Assembly: GCA_016292745.1 (NCBI GenBank) | Contig: JAEDFO010000005.1 | Span: 1-64,000 of the forward strand | DNA from: Muribaculaceae bacterium | GTDB taxonomy: Bacteria > Bacteroidota > Bacteroidia > Bacteroidales > Muribaculaceae | Length of the DNA stretch: 64,000 nt | Reading direction: 5' to 3' | Shown here: piece by piece, positions 9,429-19,200 of the stretch | Numbering within the stretch: the stretch's first letter is position 1 | Layout: the number at the start of each line of letters is the position of its first letter | Position numbers and translations under genes: made by a program | The notes under the pieces: generated by a model | Told to the model about the DNA's origin: nothing | The model's database searches: none | What the model saw: the letters and a program-made list of their open reading frames with translations, nothing else

Positions 9429-9760
9429 CGCATCTGTTTGGGCAACTTTGCTCTTACCAGCTCGTAGGAATGCCTTACGAGTTCCTTTATCAGCGAATCA
9501 GGCACATCGCTGCTGAGAGCCACCTGATTCCAATGTTTCTTGTTGAAATGCCAGGCTGGAGCAACCCCTGCATACCGTTCCCGCAAGTCGATGGCTCGTT
9601 CTGGGTCGCACTTCATGCTCACCCACTCCGGTGCATCGAGCGGCAACAGCAGAAACATCTTCCCCTTCACCTTAAACACCAGCGATACATCGTCGAACGG
9701 AAAGGTTTCCTCAACATCGGCAAATGTGAGGCAATACTCTCGCAGAGTCTCAATATCCAT
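9425..9760 (-). CDS. MmcQ/YjbR family protein
   Basis: 111 residues, the usual length for this small single-domain family. Features are [20 protein letters not shown] near residue 17 and the C-terminal [18 protein letters not shown] with the conserved KHWN. The fold (CyaY/YjbR-like) is often called DNA-binding on structural grounds, but no function is established. It is tail-to-tail with ugd and overlaps its stop by 4 bases. No promoter box was found upstream; the trxA terminator lies just before it. Confidence 0.85.
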   Translation of the reverse strand: MDIETLREYCLTFADVEETFPFDDVSLVFKVKGKMFLLLPLDAPEWVSMKCDPERAIDLRERYAGVAPAWHFNKKHWNQVALSSDVPDSLIKELVRHSYELVRAKLPKQMR

Positions 9761-9781
9761 ACCTACCTTAGATTAACGATT

Positions 9782-9817
9782 ATGGGGATACGGATGCCAT
9801 TTTATCCATATCCCCAT
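9782..9817 (-). terminator. Terminator hairpin of trxA
   Basis: ATGGGGATA (9782-9790) pairs with TATCCCCAT (9809-9817), a perfect 9-bp stem. An inner GGAT/ATCC pair extends it. It lies 20 bases past the trxA stop. It lacks a long T-run. Confidence 0.6.
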
Positions 9818-9836
9818 TATAATACAAAATGTCAAC

Positions 9837-10154
9837 TTACGCCATAAGTTTCTCAATGCGGGCCTTGATATCGGCTTTCGATGCCGAGCCCACTTGACGG
9901 TCCTTCACTTCACCGTCACGGATATATACGATTGTCGGGATGGTGCAGATATCAAACTCGTTGGCTGTATCAACAGCATCCTCGATGTCGCATTTGCCAA
10001 TGAGCACCTTACCCTCATACTCACCAGCAAGCTCCTCAATTATCGGAGCCACTCTACGGCATGGGCCACACCATTCTGCCCAGAAATCAATAACCACCGG
10101 CTGACCGGTCTCGATAAGTTCTTTAGTATTCTTGTCGGTAAATTCAAAAGCCAT
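9837..10154 (-). CDS. trxA: Thioredoxin
   Basis: 105 residues with the canonical active site W28-C29-G30-P31-C32 in DFWAEWCGPCRRVAP. The cis-proline segment is ICTIPTIVYI. There is no signal peptide, so it is cytosolic; it reduces disulfides and is itself reduced by thioredoxin reductase. Length and motif spacing match thioredoxin 1. It is flanked by a terminator on its downstream side and has its own promoter box upstream. It is on the same strand as the sugar kinase, permease and dnaE genes but separated from them by a hairpin. Confidence 0.97.
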   Translation of the reverse strand: MAFEFTDKNTKELIETGQPVVIDFWAEWCGPCRRVAPIIEELAGEYEGKVLIGKCDIEDAVDTANEFDICTIPTIVYIRDGEVKDRQVGSASKADIKARIEKLMA

Positions 10155-10186
10155 ATTTTTTCGTGTTTAGTTGTTTTTTTCTTTTA

Positions 10187-10194
10187 CAAAAGTA
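10187..10194 (-). promoter_or_regulatory. Promoter -7 box for trxA
   Basis: The minus strand reads TACTTTTG, 33 bases before the trxA ATG. No TTTG at the expected -33. Confidence 0.5.
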
Positions 10195-10253
10195 GTAAAA
10201 TGTTTACACACATAAAAAATAAAATCGATTAAAAAGCAATATAACGTAAAAGT

Positions 10254-10287
10254 GGTTTCCCTGCCTTGGCTTAAGGGCCAAGAAACC
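10254..10287 (-). terminator. Terminator hairpin of the sugar kinase gene
   Basis: CTTGGC (10265-10270) pairs with GCCAAG (10277-10282), and the outer arms GGTTT (10254-10258) and AAACC (10283-10287) close around a bulge. On the minus strand it is followed by ACTTTTAC. It separates the kinase from trxA. Confidence 0.6.
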
Positions 10288-10326
10288 AATTGTTTGGATT
10301 TACGGAATAACCTATATCGTTATTAA

Positions 10327-11208
10327 TCAGCCAATAAGTTCTTTTGGCAATTGCGGCATAGCCCCATTCTGGGTGCACACATAGGCGCTTACTTTCACAG
10401 CCCTGTTGTGTGCCTCACGCATGGTTTTACCTGATAGAAGCGATGCCACAAACGTTCCGGTGAAGCTGTCGCCGGCTCCCACGGTATCGGCAACCTCTAC
10501 TTTCGGTGTGTCGCAGAACGACTGTTCATCACGGGTGAACACATAACTGCCATTGATGCCGCAAGTGAGCACCACCATCTTGATGCCATACTCTGAATAG
10601 CGGCTGAGCAAGTCACGGCACTTTTCGGCCTCATCGGCCCCGCTGAGTCCAAGAAGTTCGGTTACTATAACCAGCTCATCGTCGTTTATCTTCAGGATGT
10701 CGCACATCTTCAGCGATTGCTCAATCACTTCACGAGTGTAGAAATGCTGGCGCAGGTTAATGTCGAATATCTTTAGGCAGTCGTCGGGAGTCGATTTCAC
10801 AAACTCTACAATCGATTTATGACTCACCGGCGAGCGCTGGGCAAGCGACCCCCAACACACAGCCTGGGCATGTGCCGAAATTTGTTTCATACGTTCGGTA
10901 AGCACTATGTTATCCCATGCCACGCCTGTCTTGATTTCATAGCTTGGCACACCAGCGGCATCGAGAGTGACATCGACAGTACCGGTGGGATAATCCACTA
11001 TGGCCATCTCATCTTCAAGGTGCTTTGCATCGAATTCGGCCATGGCATCGTGGCCGAGTTTGTCATCACCAAGAGCACTCACAGCAACGGCCGGGAATCC
11101 GAATTGTCCGGCATGAAAGGCAAAGTTTGCCGGCGCCCCTCCCAATTTAGCGCCTTCGGGGAGCACGTCCCACAGTGCCTCGCCAATACCTACAATGTAA
11201 CGTTTCAT
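10327..11208 (-). CDS. PfkB family carbohydrate kinase, probable fructokinase
   Basis: 293 residues. The N-terminal ribokinase-fold start is GIGEALWDVLPEGAKLGGAPANFAFHAGQFG (GGAPANFAFH is the first PfkB signature). The second signature is DTVGAGDSFTGTFVASLL, with the catalytic Asp in GAGDSF. It phosphorylates a sugar with ATP. The early DVLPEGAKLGGAPANFA pattern is that of bacterial fructokinases. The start overlaps the stop of the upstream permease gene by 4 bases, so the two are translationally coupled and likely handle one sugar; fructose is the best guess. Confidence 0.88.
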   Translation of the reverse strand: MKRYIVGIGEALWDVLPEGAKLGGAPANFAFHAGQFGFPAVAVSALGDDKLGHDAMAEFDAKHLEDEMAIVDYPTGTVDVTLDAAGVPSYEIKTGVAWDNIVLTERMKQISAHAQAVCWGSLAQRSPVSHKSIVEFVKSTPDDCLKIFDINLRQHFYTREVIEQSLKMCDILKINDDELVIVTELLGLSGADEAEKCRDLLSRYSEYGIKMVVLTCGINGSYVFTRDEQSFCDTPKVEVADTVGAGDSFTGTFVASLLSGKTMREAHNRAVKVSAYVCTQNGAMPQLPKELIG

Positions 11209-12359
11209 TGCTTAATATTTTTAGTAAATAAGATAAGATATACCACACCAATAGCCATCACAGCCACAGCTCCAGCCTGTAGATGACATGCATCGGTAGC
11301 AAAGCCCATGAGCAACGGGAATATGGTGCCGCCAAACAGACCCATTATCATGAGTCCGCTCACCTCGTTTTTGCGGTCGGGGACCGAAATAAGTGCCTGT
11401 GAGAAAATAATGGAGAATACATTGCTGTTGCCGAATCCTACAAGTGCAATAGCCACATACAGAGCAATGGACAATGTGCCGACAAAGAGCAGCACCATCG
11501 AGGCTACCATCATAACTGCACTCACAGCAAAGAATATACGTGGCTTAACCACTCGCATTATCAACGAGCCGGTAAGGCATCCTGCCGTACGGAATATAAA
11601 ATAAAGGCTCGTGGCAAATGCAGCTTCATTAAGTGTCCAACCAAGACGTTCCATCAGAATCTTCGGTGCCGTTGTATTAGTGCCGACATCGATACCAACG
11701 TGACATATGATGCCCAGAAAGCAAAGCAGCACTATTGGCCGGCTGAGAAGTTTTACACAATCGACAAACGACGAACTGCTGTCGCTTGGTTCCTCATCAA
11801 CATGGGTAATGCCAAGAAGCACCGTAGAGAGCACACCAGCCACAAGGAATATCAAGAACAACACGCGCCAGCCAAGGCCAAATGTCGGAATAGCTGCCAC
11901 AGCACCCCACAGCGCCAGATAAGGTGCCGAAAACGATGCTATTGCCTTTATGAACTGTCCAAACGTGAGTGTCGATGCCAGGTTGTCGCCCTTTATGATG
12001 GCCGAAACCAACGGATTGAGCGATGTCTGCATCAAGGCATTGCCTATGCCGAGCAACGAGAACGAAATGAGCATCACCGCAAACGTATCGCTGAAAAGAG
12101 GAAGCAGAAGCGACACCAACGTAATAAGCAGCGACAGCATCACTGTGGGCTTGCGGCCTATCTTGTTCATCAGCATTCCTGTGGGGACGCTGAAAATCAA
12201 GAACCAGAAGAATACGAGCGACGGAAGCAAATTGGCTATTGAATCGCTCAGGCCAAGGTCAGCCTTAACATAGTTGCTTGCTATACCCACCAGGTCGACG
12301 AAACCCATTGCGAAAAAGCACAGCATTACCGGAATAATGGCTAATTTGTTTTGTTTCAT
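11205..12359 (-). CDS. MFS sugar permease (FHS/fucose-fructose type)
   Basis: 384 residues with 12 predicted membrane segments and short loops. The first loop motif GMLMNKIGRKPTVML is that of MFS symporters. The overall pattern (FFAMGFVDLVGIASNYVKADLGLSD, ALMQTSLNPLVSAI) resembles the fucose-galactose-fructose H+ symporter group common in Bacteroidetes. It is coupled to the fructokinase-like gene by a 4-base overlap, so it probably imports the kinase's substrate, likely fructose. It lies 41 bases after the dnaE stop with no promoter seen, so read-through from dnaE is possible. Confidence 0.85.
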   Translation of the reverse strand: MKQNKLAIIPVMLCFFAMGFVDLVGIASNYVKADLGLSDSIANLLPSLVFFWFLIFSVPTGMLMNKIGRKPTVMLSLLITLVSLLLPLFSDTFAVMLISFSLLGIGNALMQTSLNPLVSAIIKGDNLASTLTFGQFIKAIASFSAPYLALWGAVAAIPTFGLGWRVLFLIFLVAGVLSTVLLGITHVDEEPSDSSSSFVDCVKLLSRPIVLLCFLGIICHVGIDVGTNTTAPKILMERLGWTLNEAAFATSLYFIFRTAGCLTGSLIMRVVKPRIFFAVSAVMMVASMVLLFVGTLSIALYVAIALVGFGNSNVFSIIFSQALISVPDRKNEVSGLMIMGLFGGTIFPLLMGFATDACHLQAGAVAVMAIGVVYLILFTKNIKQ

Positions 12360-12400
12360 GGCTGTAAATGTGACAATAAAATATGTATTATGTTATTGGT

Positions 12401-15400
12401 TTATGCATTCACCTTAAATGTATATTCCAGTTCAGTAAGCATATCAATCAGGTTCCGAGTAATCGGTATGCGATACTCCGATTTCAGCTTCACATCGCGC
12501 CGCTTTTCGGGGTCGATAAGGCGGATTATCAAGTCGCCGCGATTTTCAGTGCTTTCGGTAAGCGATTGCTCAAGCAGATTGGTGAATCCTGAATTCACTT
12601 TGCTCAACGTCACGGATATCTCCACGTTATGCACAAGTTTGCCCTTCACCTCCTCGAGCATCTGCATGTTGGTGATGTTCAGGTCCACCCTGTCGGGCTT
12701 ATATTTGTTTTGCTGATACCGGGCACACACATAAATCGGGGTTCCTACATTTCCGAACATTGCATATTTCAGGAAGTCTTGTCCAAACAACGTAAGTGTG
12801 CCCACACCGCTGTAATCCTCAATCTTCATCTTGGCATACTTAGACCCGTTCTTGGCATTCAGAATACTATATTCCACCACCAGGCCGGCAAATGTGATTT
12901 CGGTATCAAGCACATCCATCTTGTCCTGAAGCTCAGCTATTCGGGTATTACATCCGTAGTTCACCTCCATATAGTAAGGGTCGAGCGGATGCCCCGACAG
13001 GTACATACCCACCAGTTCACGCTCTCGTTCAAGGCGTTCAATATGGTTCCACCGCTCAGCCTTCGGAATTGGCGGATGCGCCACAGGAAGCATCTCGGCT
13101 GGGCCAAAGAGCGAGTTGGTGTTGCTGTTTTTGTCGTTCTGGAACCGTTGTCCGTATCGAATGAGCACTTCGGAGAACGATTCATCGCGCTGGTTCTTTG
13201 CAAAGAAGTCTTCGCGCTGTATATCGGAGAAGCAATCGAACGCACCCGACACTGCAAGCGATTCTATAGTCTTTCGGTTGCACGAACTCAGATTAATGCG
13301 TTCCACAAAATCGAAAATCGACTTGAACGGACCGTTGGCAGCACGTTCGTCGATGATAGCCTGCACCGAGTTCATGCCAACGCCCTTGATGCCGCCAAGG
13401 CCGAAACGCACATCGCCGTTCTTGTTTACACTGAACTCGGTGTACGATTCGTTTACGTCGGGACCCTTTACCGCAATCTTCATCGAGCGGCACTCGTCCA
13501 TAAACTTGGTTATCTTCTCAATGTCGCTGATGTTGCGGCTCAGCACTGCTGCCATATACTCCGGCGGATAGTTGGCTTTCAAATATGCAGTCTGGAATGC
13601 CACCCAACTGTAGCAAGTAGCGTGGCTCTTGTTGAATGCATACGATGCGAATGCTTCCCAGTCGGTCCAGATTTTCTCAAGGACTTTCGGGTCGTGACCG
13701 CGTTCGGTTCCTCCATTGATAAACTTGGGCTTCAGCGATGCCAGCTTGTCGATAAGCTTCTTACCCATAGCCTTACGCAATCCGTCGCTCTCACCGCGAG
13801 TGAATCCTGCAAGCAGTCGCGACAGAAGCATCACCTGCTCCTGGTACACTGTAATGCCATAAGTATCCTTGAGATACTTCTCCATAATAGGAATATCGTA
13901 GGTAATGGGCTGGCGTCCTTGCTTTCGGGCAATGAAGTCGGGGATATATCCCATTGGCCCCGGACGATACAGGGCATTCATGGCTATAAGATCCTCGAAA
14001 GTGCTGGGTTGCAGCTCCTTGAGGTATTTTTGCATACCTGGTGACTCGAACTGGAACGTACCAGTGGTACGGCCTTCGCAATACAGCTGATAGGTCTTGC
14101 GGTCATTTATATCTATATTGTCGATATCAAGGTCAATGCCATGTGTCTGCTTTATGTTTTTCAGTGCCTCCTTTATAATCGAGAGAGTCTTGAGCCCGAG
14201 GAAGTCCATCTTGATAAGTCCGGTCGACTCAATCACACTGCCTTCATACTGGGTAACGAGCAGTTTATCGCCGTTCTTGTCGTAGGCAGTGCTCACCGGC
14301 ACCCAGTCGGTGATATCGTCGCGCCCGATGATAACGCCGCAAGCGTGAACACCGGTGTTGCGGACATTCCCTTCAAGGGCCTCGGCATAGTGCATTGTGC
14401 TGCTCACATTAGGGTCGGCACTGTCGTATTCCTTCTTCACCTCTGGGAAGAACTTCACGCAGTTGGCAATAGTGATTTTTGCCGTCTTGCCGTTTGGCAA
14501 TGTCGGCATATCGTTGGGTTTTGACGGTATGAGGCGTGCCAGGCGGTCGCTCACCGGCAACGGCAATTGCTGCACTCGCGCCACGTCCTTAATGGCCGAT
14601 TTGGCAGCCATAGTGCCGTAGGTTATGATATGTGCCACCTTTTCAGCACCATATTTCTCGGTCACGTATTTCAGCACGTCGGCACGACCATCGTCATCGA
14701 AGTCGATATCGATATCTGGCAACGATATTCGGTCAGGGTTGAGGAAACGCTCAAACAGCAGGTCGTACTTTATCGGGTCGATCTGGGTGATTCCAAGGCA
14801 ATATGCCACTGCCGAACCGGCCGCCGACCCACGGCCTGGCCCCACCGACACCCCGATTCGTCGTGCAGCACCAATAAAGTCCTGCACAATGAGGAAGTAG
14901 CCCGGGAATCCCATGTTCTTGATTGTGTCGAGTTCAAAATCGATTCGTTCCTTATGTTCTTCATCGAGCTCGCCCCAACGTTTCTTGGCGCCTTCATACA
15001 CAAGATAACGCAAATAGTCGTTATTGTCGGTAAAGCCGTCTGGCAGAGGGAAATTAGGAAGAATCGGACCGTGTTCAATGGTATATGTCTCAACCTTCGA
15101 CAGCACTTCGAGGGTGTTGGAGAGCGCTTCGGGAACGTCAGCAAATATGTCGTTCATCTCCTGCTGTGTCTTCATCCACTCCTGTTTCGAATAGAGCATT
15201 CTGTTTGGTTCATTCAGGGTACGGCCAGTCGACACACATATAAGACGGTCGTGGGCCTCGGCATCTTCCTCATTAACGAAATGCACATCATTGGTACACA
15301 CCAACTTCACTCCTTCCTCGGCTGCAAGTTTTATGAGATGGTTGTTAACCTTCACCTGTAGCGGATACACATCGTGGTTGGCTCGCTCTACAGTTGCCTT

Positions 15401-16054
15401 GTGTCGCTGTAATTCCAGATAATAGTCCTCGCCCCATATTCCCTTAAACCAACGGATAACCTCGCGGGCCTCGTCCACTCTGTCCTCCTGAAGCAATCGA
15501 GGCACCTCACCGCCCAGACATGCCGAGCATATTATCAGGCCTTCATGATACTTCTCCAGATTTACCTTGTCGATTCGTGGGTGAGAATAGAATCCCTGGG
15601 TCCACGCCATCGACACCAATTTTATCAGGTTGTGATATCCCACACTGTTCTTGGCCAGAACCACAAGATGTCTTCCGGTGTCGCGCTTGCTGGTGTGCTC
15701 GGCCATTGTGGTTTCGCACACATACATCTCACAGCCGAATATCGGGATGAACTTGCTCTTCTCAGCTTCATCAATCTGGGCCTTTATCTCGGCTATCCGG
15801 GCTGCATTTGCCTCGTTGTCGGCATTCAGTTCCTTCAGTTCTTTGTTAAGAGTCTTTATGGTTCCGTTGGCTCCGGAATTCTTCTTGTTTACATAGTCGA
15901 AGAATTCCTTTATGCCAAACATATTTCCGTGGTCGGTAAGGGCAATGCCTTTCATGCCATCGGCTATAGCCTTGTCAACCAAGGCCGAAACAGATGCCTG
16001 GCCATCGAGAACTGAATATTGTGAGTGAACGTGCAGGTGAACAAATGGTTGCAT
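12401..16054 (-). CDS. dnaE: DNA polymerase III alpha subunit
   Basis: 1217 residues. The PHP domain opens FVHLHVHSQYSVLDGQAS with ALTDHGNM following. The catalytic carboxylates lie in LPDIDIDFDDDGR. The C-terminal third has the helix-hairpin-helix region (GGIKGVGMNSVQAI) and an OB fold (LVGMYLSGHPLDPYY, then EITFAGLVVEYS). This is the replicative polymerase of the DnaE1 type. An insertion of about 45 helical residues after KNSGANG in the PHP domain is typical of the Bacteroidetes form. Length is normal. The fructose-type genes sit directly downstream. Confidence 0.98.
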   Translation of the reverse strand: MQPFVHLHVHSQYSVLDGQASVSALVDKAIADGMKGIALTDHGNMFGIKEFFDYVNKKNSGANGTIKTLNKELKELNADNEANAARIAEIKAQIDEAEKSKFIPIFGCEMYVCETTMAEHTSKRDTGRHLVVLAKNSVGYHNLIKLVSMAWTQGFYSHPRIDKVNLEKYHEGLIICSACLGGEVPRLLQEDRVDEAREVIRWFKGIWGEDYYLELQRHKATVERANHDVYPLQVKVNNHLIKLAAEEGVKLVCTNDVHFVNEEDAEAHDRLICVSTGRTLNEPNRMLYSKQEWMKTQQEMNDIFADVPEALSNTLEVLSKVETYTIEHGPILPNFPLPDGFTDNNDYLRYLVYEGAKKRWGELDEEHKERIDFELDTIKNMGFPGYFLIVQDFIGAARRIGVSVGPGRGSAAGSAVAYCLGITQIDPIKYDLLFERFLNPDRISLPDIDIDFDDDGRADVLKYVTEKYGAEKVAHIITYGTMAAKSAIKDVARVQQLPLPVSDRLARLIPSKPNDMPTLPNGKTAKITIANCVKFFPEVKKEYDSADPNVSSTMHYAEALEGNVRNTGVHACGVIIGRDDITDWVPVSTAYDKNGDKLLVTQYEGSVIESTGLIKMDFLGLKTLSIIKEALKNIKQTHGIDLDIDNIDINDRKTYQLYCEGRTTGTFQFESPGMQKYLKELQPSTFEDLIAMNALYRPGPMGYIPDFIARKQGRQPITYDIPIMEKYLKDTYGITVYQEQVMLLSRLLAGFTRGESDGLRKAMGKKLIDKLASLKPKFINGGTERGHDPKVLEKIWTDWEAFASYAFNKSHATCYSWVAFQTAYLKANYPPEYMAAVLSRNISDIEKITKFMDECRSMKIAVKGPDVNESYTEFSVNKNGDVRFGLGGIKGVGMNSVQAIIDERAANGPFKSIFDFVERINLSSCNRKTIESLAVSGAFDCFSDIQREDFFAKNQRDESFSEVLIRYGQRFQNDKNSNTNSLFGPAEMLPVAHPPIPKAERWNHIERLERERELVGMYLSGHPLDPYYMEVNYGCNTRIAELQDKMDVLDTEITFAGLVVEYSILNAKNGSKYAKMKIEDYSGVGTLTLFGQDFLKYAMFGNVGTPIYVCARYQQNKYKPDRVDLNITNMQMLEEVKGKLVHNVEISVTLSKVNSGFTNLLEQSLTESTENRGDLIIRLIDPEKRRDVKLKSEYRIPITRNLIDMLTELEYTFKVNA

Positions 16055-16089
16055 AAGCAGAGGTATATTGCTGTGAAGTTAATCAGGTG

Positions 16090-16120
16090 TAAAGTTACTA
16101 CAATCGCCCATTAATTGCAA
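16090..16120 (-). promoter_or_regulatory. Probable promoter for dnaE
   Basis: The minus strand carries TTG (16120-16118), a 20-base gap, then TAACTTTA (16097-16090). The last base of the -7 box differs from the TAnnTTTG consensus. The leader would be about 30 bases. Confidence 0.4.
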
Positions 16121-16148
16121 TACATCATCAGCCATTAATTATTAACAA

Positions 16149-16193
16149 GCAGCCACAAGATGCTTGGCTTTCGCCTAAGCAACTTGTGGCTGC
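16149..16193 (-). terminator. Strong terminator hairpin after the 1158-residue secreted-protein gene
   Basis: GCAGCCACAAG (16149-16159) pairs perfectly with CTTGTGGCTGC (16183-16193), with an inner TGCTT/AAGCA extension. It lies 22 bases beyond the stop of the secreted-protein gene and upstream of the dnaE promoter. The minus side ends TTGTTAATAATT. Confidence 0.75.
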
Positions 16194-16214
16194 AATCAAT
16201 GGTGTAAGTTATGG

Positions 16215-19200
16215 TTATCGTGTAACGGCTGCCTTGACGCTTTGGCCGTCGAAATCAACCACATATATTCCCTTCGATAGGGTCACATCAAACTGGTCTT
16301 CGTCGGAGGCGCCAAGAAGTGTTCCTGCCATGCTATACACACGCACATGCTTTCCTTGGGGGTTGGCAATGCGCAACCCTCCGTCAATCGGCATCACACG
16401 CTCGCCATCGACAAGCTGTGTGCAGCCGATGCCCGATTCCTTGGTAACGCTCAGCTTTATGTTATACAGATACAGATACTCGTAATAAGCTGGTGAGTAT
16501 GCCTGGAATCCGTAATAGTACACTCCACTTGCATCTACTGAAATCGGCACTGTAAACATAGCGATGGAGTTATCGTCATTGACAGTCGGGACTTCCGGTA
16601 TGTCAAGCAGTTCGGTGGTCATGGCATCGGCAGTCTTATAGGTTCCGAGCATCACTTTCAACGATTCAAGGAAGTTATAGTTGCTCGACAACGCGCCGAA
16701 TGTGAGTTCATATTCAGCACCCTTCTCCAGATTCAGCGGCGGAGAGATAAGCCAGTCGTTGGCTGCCTCACGGTAGTTGTACGGATAAAGGGCTGAGCAT
16801 GAGGTTTCGTCGTACACCCAAGTGTAGCCGTCGTTGTTCTCGTCGCGCACCGAATAATAGTTATACATATCGGTCCAGTCGCCGAACACGCCGCCAAAAG
16901 GTGGGTTGATTGGCGAGCCGATAACCTCGGCGTTTGACAGTTCGCCTTTGCAGCGTTTTCCGTCGGTACACGAATACACTGCATAGATGTATCGGTTGAG
17001 TGACGATGGAAGTGTTTCGCTCCAAGTGCATTCAGTAACATTTTCGGCAACTGTCACCTCGCCGGGATAACGCACGATGGTGTAGGTGAGTTTCGATGCA
17101 TCGAAAGGATATCCATTGACGCCAATGGTCGGGGCCGACCATGTGAGTGTTGCAGTAAGGTCGATGTCCGACAGTTTGATATCGGTGGGCGCTGCCGGCT
17201 CATCGAATCCGATAAGGAAGCCATAGTTGACCACCGGGCTATTTCCGGCGTCGTTGCTTGCCACAATATCAAAGTTATGCATGCGGTTTTCATCCGATGC
17301 CACTGCAAGGCTGATTCTTTCGCCCGGAGCGCCAGTGCCGCTATATTGCAGGCTACCATCTATTTCGGTGAGCAAATAGTTCACCTCGCCGCTCAATGGT
17401 TTGCCGCTGTAGGTTACCGATGGAAGGTCAAACTTCAGCACACCGCTGTTGGCTCCGGCACTCTCTGCCACATATTCAAAGTTGGAAATCACCGCAGGGG
17501 CATCGAGCGACGGCTCAACAAAGTAAGCGCCACTAATGGCTTTTACATCCTTGAGCCATGTGCGGAGCACTGCATTGGCATTAATCGGGTTAACCTCGAA
17601 TATCGGGGCATACTGCATGCCCAACGCACGGCTCGAGCTGCCGAAAAGCCAGAACATCTTGCCGGTGGAATTGTCGAAGAACAGGGCCTGACGATATTTC
17701 ATGTTCACAAGCAGGTCGTCGGCCATCATGTTCACACCTGTGATTGCACCGATAGTAGATATTTCGCCGGTTTGCTTATCGATGCGCGCCAGATAGTTCA
17801 TCTGGTCGCCGGTGTAGTAGTCCTCAGTTAAATAGAGTATGAACAGCTGTCCTTGGGAATCACACGCAAGCGACAGATATTTCTGGTGAAAGTCGAGTGG
17901 GCCGGAAATGCGGGCCATAGCACCGGTTTGCGGGTCGATGCTTACAAACCAAGTGTCAGTATAGTCCTTTACCAGGCCATAAATCACGTCTTGAGTTCGG
18001 TCGTAGGCCATTGTCACAGTGGTGTTAACACAATTCGACTCGAGTTCCACATCGGTCAGCAGTTCAAATGTCTTGGCATCGTAAATCTGCCAATGCGGCA
18101 CTTCGGCCTGTATGTTGTTCTTCGAATTGTAGGCATTACAGTAGATTTTACCCTCGTGATACACAACACCACCGGAAAACTGGGTGGCAATGACCGGGCT
18201 AGTGAGTGTCGGAGTGTATTCCTTCTCGGCAGGCAATGCAAATATTCCGTCGGGAGCATTGGTGTACTCATCGAGCTGCGCCTGTGTGAATGCAGCATAA
18301 AGTTCCACGCCGGGCATCGACATGCGGGTGTGATAATCAGCCTTCAGCGACAAATCGCCGTTTACATTGTCGAGTGCAACATCTTCATTGCGGGCAGGCA
18401 CAGTAAGTATTGGTTCTTCAACAGCGCCGCCGGTCGATATGCTGTACACACTCACATCCTTGATGTCGAGCGAATTGCCCACATACAACGCGTGGAAACC
18501 TATATTGTAATCGCCTTCCTCACTCACCTCAAACTGGTTTGATACATAGTCACCATAGCCGTTCTGCAACAGATTGCGGTACGATGCAATAACGGTAGAT
18601 TGCGATTCGGCAGTTGTGCCGGCGCCGAAGGTCACGTCGAGGTTGGCATAATAGGTCTGGTAAGCCGATTTCAGCTTATATTTTGCCAAATAGCGCACAC
18701 CAGGCTCAAGGTGCACCGATGGAGTGATAATCCAGTCGTCGCACCCCTTGCTACTTCCCGACATATACACACTACCGTAATCGTAGGCCCATGTCTGGCC
18801 GGCATCGGCATTCACCACAGTCCACTCCTGGAACGCTGTCTTGTTGCTCAGCGAAAATGCTTTCACCTCAGTTTCATCGCCGAAAGCATCATCAAGGTCA
18901 ATGGTCTGGCTTACGCGCTCCGATTCAAGGCCTGCAGCAACAGAAAGCCCTACGGTGAGGCTGCCAGCATATGTGGCTGGAGTAATAACATACTCGCATT
19001 CTTGTCCGGGCTTATTGGGTACGGGTATAGGATAATCATAATCACCGGCTAAGATATCGGCATATAAATCACCCCTAATGCGTGCACCGTCGCAGTCATA
19101 CTCAGGATTTATCCATTTAATTTTCACTTTTTTCTCACTGGGCATCGGCACCAATGCCATTGCCGGCACCGGTTCGGGTTTCTGTGGTGTAGTCTCGATA

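Noticed and set aside
12629-14044. A 471-codon plus-strand frame
   Set aside because: It lies wholly antisense to dnaE, whose motifs and codon use are unmistakable. His- and Cys-rich composition marks it as a shadow.
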